27,302 nt of DNA from CAZLLV01 sp964560325 (GTDB taxonomy: Bacteria > Acidobacteriota > Thermoanaerobaculia > Multivoradales > DATKCC01). Shown here piece after piece: positions 21,426-27,302 of the stretch. The notes beneath the pieces were generated by a model. The model searched no databases, was not told where the DNA came from, and saw only the letters and a program-made list of their open reading frames with translations. The stretch lies in assembly GCA_964560325.1 (NCBI GenBank), contig CAZLLV010000271.1, forward strand, positions 1 through 27,302, given 5' to 3'. Each line of letters starts with the position of its first letter. Position 1 is the stretch's first letter. A program made the translations under genes and the position numbers.

Positions 21426-21626
21426 AGTCGCGCCGCGCAATGCCGAAACGGGCCGTGAGGGTCGGTTCCGGTTCGGCGGGGGCGCGAACACGAAAGGAAT
21501 AGGGGTGCGAAGGGGCCTGTTTGAAGGTGGTAAGGTTAGCGGCGAATCGGCTGTGTCCCTACCATTTTGGCCGGATCGAGGAAGCGATCCGGCGGCCGGT
21601 ACGACGAGTCGACCCCCGGAGGTCTG
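21426..21626 (+). promoter_or_regulatory. clpP-clpX intergenic region / clpX leader with hairpin
   Basis: About 200 nt without a convincing gene. It holds a perfect 8-bp inverted repeat, CCGGATCG (21571-21578) and CGATCCGG (21585-21592), with a 6-nt loop, 35 nt before the clpX start. GGAGG follows at 21617-21621. I see no clear -35/-10 pair: TTGAAG near 21520 is weak. A 20-codon ATG frame near 21440 looks random. Confidence 0.35.
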
Positions 21627-22865
<1,239 letters not shown>

Positions 22866-22869
22866 CCGT

Positions 22870-22886
22870 GGGGCCGGAAAGGCCCC
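22870..22886 (+). other. Small hairpin between clpX and lon
   Basis: GGGGCC-GGAAA-GGCCCC, a perfect 6-bp stem 4 nt after the clpX stop. With no U-tract it is unlikely to be a full terminator. It may set the clpX:lon transcript ratio or stabilise the clpX end. The clpX-lon gap is 61 nt. Confidence 0.4.
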
Positions 22887-22926
22887 GCGGGCCTCGGCCG
22901 AACCGCTTTACGGAAGGACCGAACGC

Positions 22927-25356
<2,430 letters not shown>

Positions 25357-25367
25357 CCGGAACGGGT

Positions 25368-25386
25368 CCGGTCCGATGCGGACCGG
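25368..25386 (+). terminator. Hairpin after lon
   Basis: CCGGTCC-GATGC-GGACCGG, a perfect 7-bp stem 12 nt beyond the lon stop. A probable 3' end structure. No U-run follows, so Rho-dependent termination or read-through into engB is possible. Confidence 0.5.
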
Positions 25387-25418
25387 GGCCTACAGCCTGT
25401 CGACAGTGTGATCTCGGG

Positions 25419-25448
25419 GTCGCGCGGTGCGCCAGCACCGTGCGCGAC
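25419..25448 (+). other. Long bulged hairpin in the engB leader
   Basis: GTCGCGCGGTGC (25419-25430) pairs with GCACCG-TG-CGCGAC (25435-25448), a 12-bp stem with a 2-nt bulge and a 4-nt loop. It covers an in-frame GTG at 25440, arguing against that codon as the engB start. It could be a regulatory leader structure, or a second 3' structure for lon. A 10-bp palindrome, CTGTCGACAG, sits upstream at 25397-25406. Confidence 0.45.
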
Positions 25449-25496
25449 CTCCGGGCGCGCGAGCCGGCAGGGGAGCAGCCCCTGGGCCGTGGATTC

Positions 25497-26109
25497 GTGA
25501 AGATCGAAACAGCCGAGCACGTCGAAGCGGCGCACAGCGAGCGGCAAATCGTGCGCGACGGGTTCCCGCAGGTCGCCTTCGTCGGGCGATCGAACGTGGG
25601 CAAGTCGAGCCTGATGAACCGTCTCCTGGGGCGCAAGGGCCTGGCCCGGACGAGCTCGACACCCGGACGCACCCGGGCGGTGCACTACTTCCTTGTCAAC
25701 CGGAAGTTCTACTTCGTCGATCTGCCCGGGTACGGCTACGCCAAGGTCTCGAAGAGCGCGCGCGAAGAGTTCGCGCTCCTCGTCGACCACTACTTCCGGC
25801 GGACGCCGGTCCCCCCCCTGGTGATTCTGATCGTGGACGCCAAGGTGGGGCCGACGCCCCTGGACGTCCAGGCCCGGGAGTATCTCGGATCCCTGGGAGT
25901 GCCCTGGCTGGTGGCGGCGACGAAGGTCGACCGTCTCAAGTCGGGGAAGGCGGGCGCGGTGCCCGGCACCGTCCGCCGAGCGCTCGACCTCGGGCCCGAG
26001 GACCGGATCGTTCCGGTCTCGGCGCACGCGGGAACGGGAATCAAGGATCTCTGGAAGGAGATCGCGAGCCATCTCCGGGCCGACCCGGAACAAGTAGAAG
26101 AGGAACACC

Positions 26110-26117
<8 letters not shown>
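25497..26117 (+). CDS. engB: Ribosome biogenesis GTP-binding protein EngB (YihA/YsxC)
   Basis: Small GTPase required for 50S assembly, 206 residues from the GTG I favour at 25497. It begins VKIETAEHVEAA, where homologues begin. G1 is VGRSNVGKSS, G2 STPGRT, and G3 DLPGYGYAKV, a family hallmark. G4 is TKVD and G5 VSAHAGTG. A GTG at 25440 would add 19 residues but lies inside a stable hairpin and lacks a ribosome-binding site. Neither start has a strong Shine-Dalgarno (GGGAG is about 20 nt before 25497). The last 8 nt overlap the start of rho, so EngB and Rho synthesis may be coupled. Confidence 0.93.

Positions 26118-27302
<1,185 letters not shown>

Noticed and set aside
21440..21502. 20-codon ATG frame in the clpP-clpX gap
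   Set aside because: No ribosome-binding site, random composition, no supporting context.
25440..25496. GTG 25440 as the engB start
   Set aside because: It sits in a stable hairpin, has no Shine-Dalgarno, and would add residues absent from EngB homologues.

Overview
The window is a high-GC (roughly 70 %), gene-dense bacterial chromosome segment of 27.3 kb. It is mostly conserved housekeeping loci plus a few accessory genes. I see no phage, transposase, integrase, rRNA or CRISPR. The gene orders (rplU-rpmA-obg-nadD-rsfS and tig-clpP-clpX-lon-engB-rho), the GTG/TTG-rich starts, and a 'GYNTDVRH...HVQTEDKG' family protein that I associate from memory with Acidobacteriota and Myxococcota suggest an Acidobacteriota-like (perhaps Thermoanaerobaculia-like) or deltaproteobacterial-grade organism. 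This placement is inference, not proof.

Layout. 1-3313 (minus): a peptide/nickel-type ABC importer operon, lipoprotein binding protein -> DppB -> DppC, with DppC cut by the left edge. 3364-6734 (plus): a GT-C type membrane glycosyltransferase and an orphan membrane histidine kinase. 6523-7299 (minus): a 54-residue zinc-ribbon protein and hsp20, with a clear sigma70 promoter and an inverted repeat in front of hsp20. 7369-8034 (plus): a SAM methyltransferase. 8335-11229 (plus): ribosome and NAD genes rplU, rpmA, obg, nadD, rsfS. 11249-12979 (minus): a membrane HD-GYP phosphodiesterase. 13181-14161 (plus): a deoxyhypusine synthase homologue. 14163-17785 (minus): an acyl-CoA operon, crotonase -> thiolase -> class-I glutamine-amidotransferase-like C26 hydrolase -> crotonase. 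18046-19025 (plus): a conserved hypothetical translationally overlapped with a ThiS-like sulfur carrier. 19087-19350: tRNA-Lys(CTT) and tRNA-Leu(TAG). 19404-27302 (plus): a proteostasis and GTPase block, tig, clpP, clpX, lon, engB, then rho, which runs off the right edge.

How the genes work together. Trigger factor, ClpXP, Lon and Hsp20 cover folding and regulated proteolysis. L21, L27, Obg, RsfS and EngB cover 50S assembly. The crotonase/thiolase operon handles acyl-CoA chemistry. The kinase and the HD-GYP protein are membrane signal receivers with no partner in view.

Points that stand out: a ThiS-like protein with four residues beyond its Gly-Gly; an obg gene whose homology-supported start is a CTG; a kinase reading frame that runs through a perfect 22-bp palindrome into antisense hsp20; two copies of a hairpin-forming intergenic repeat, one of which appears to supply the nadD ribosome-binding site; a bacterial deoxyhypusine synthase homologue without eIF5A; a trigger factor with a degraded PPIase domain; and a Rho with an Asn/Arg/Gly-rich N-terminal tail. 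I found no clear-cut new multi-gene system. The hypothetical/ThiS-like pair is the best candidate.
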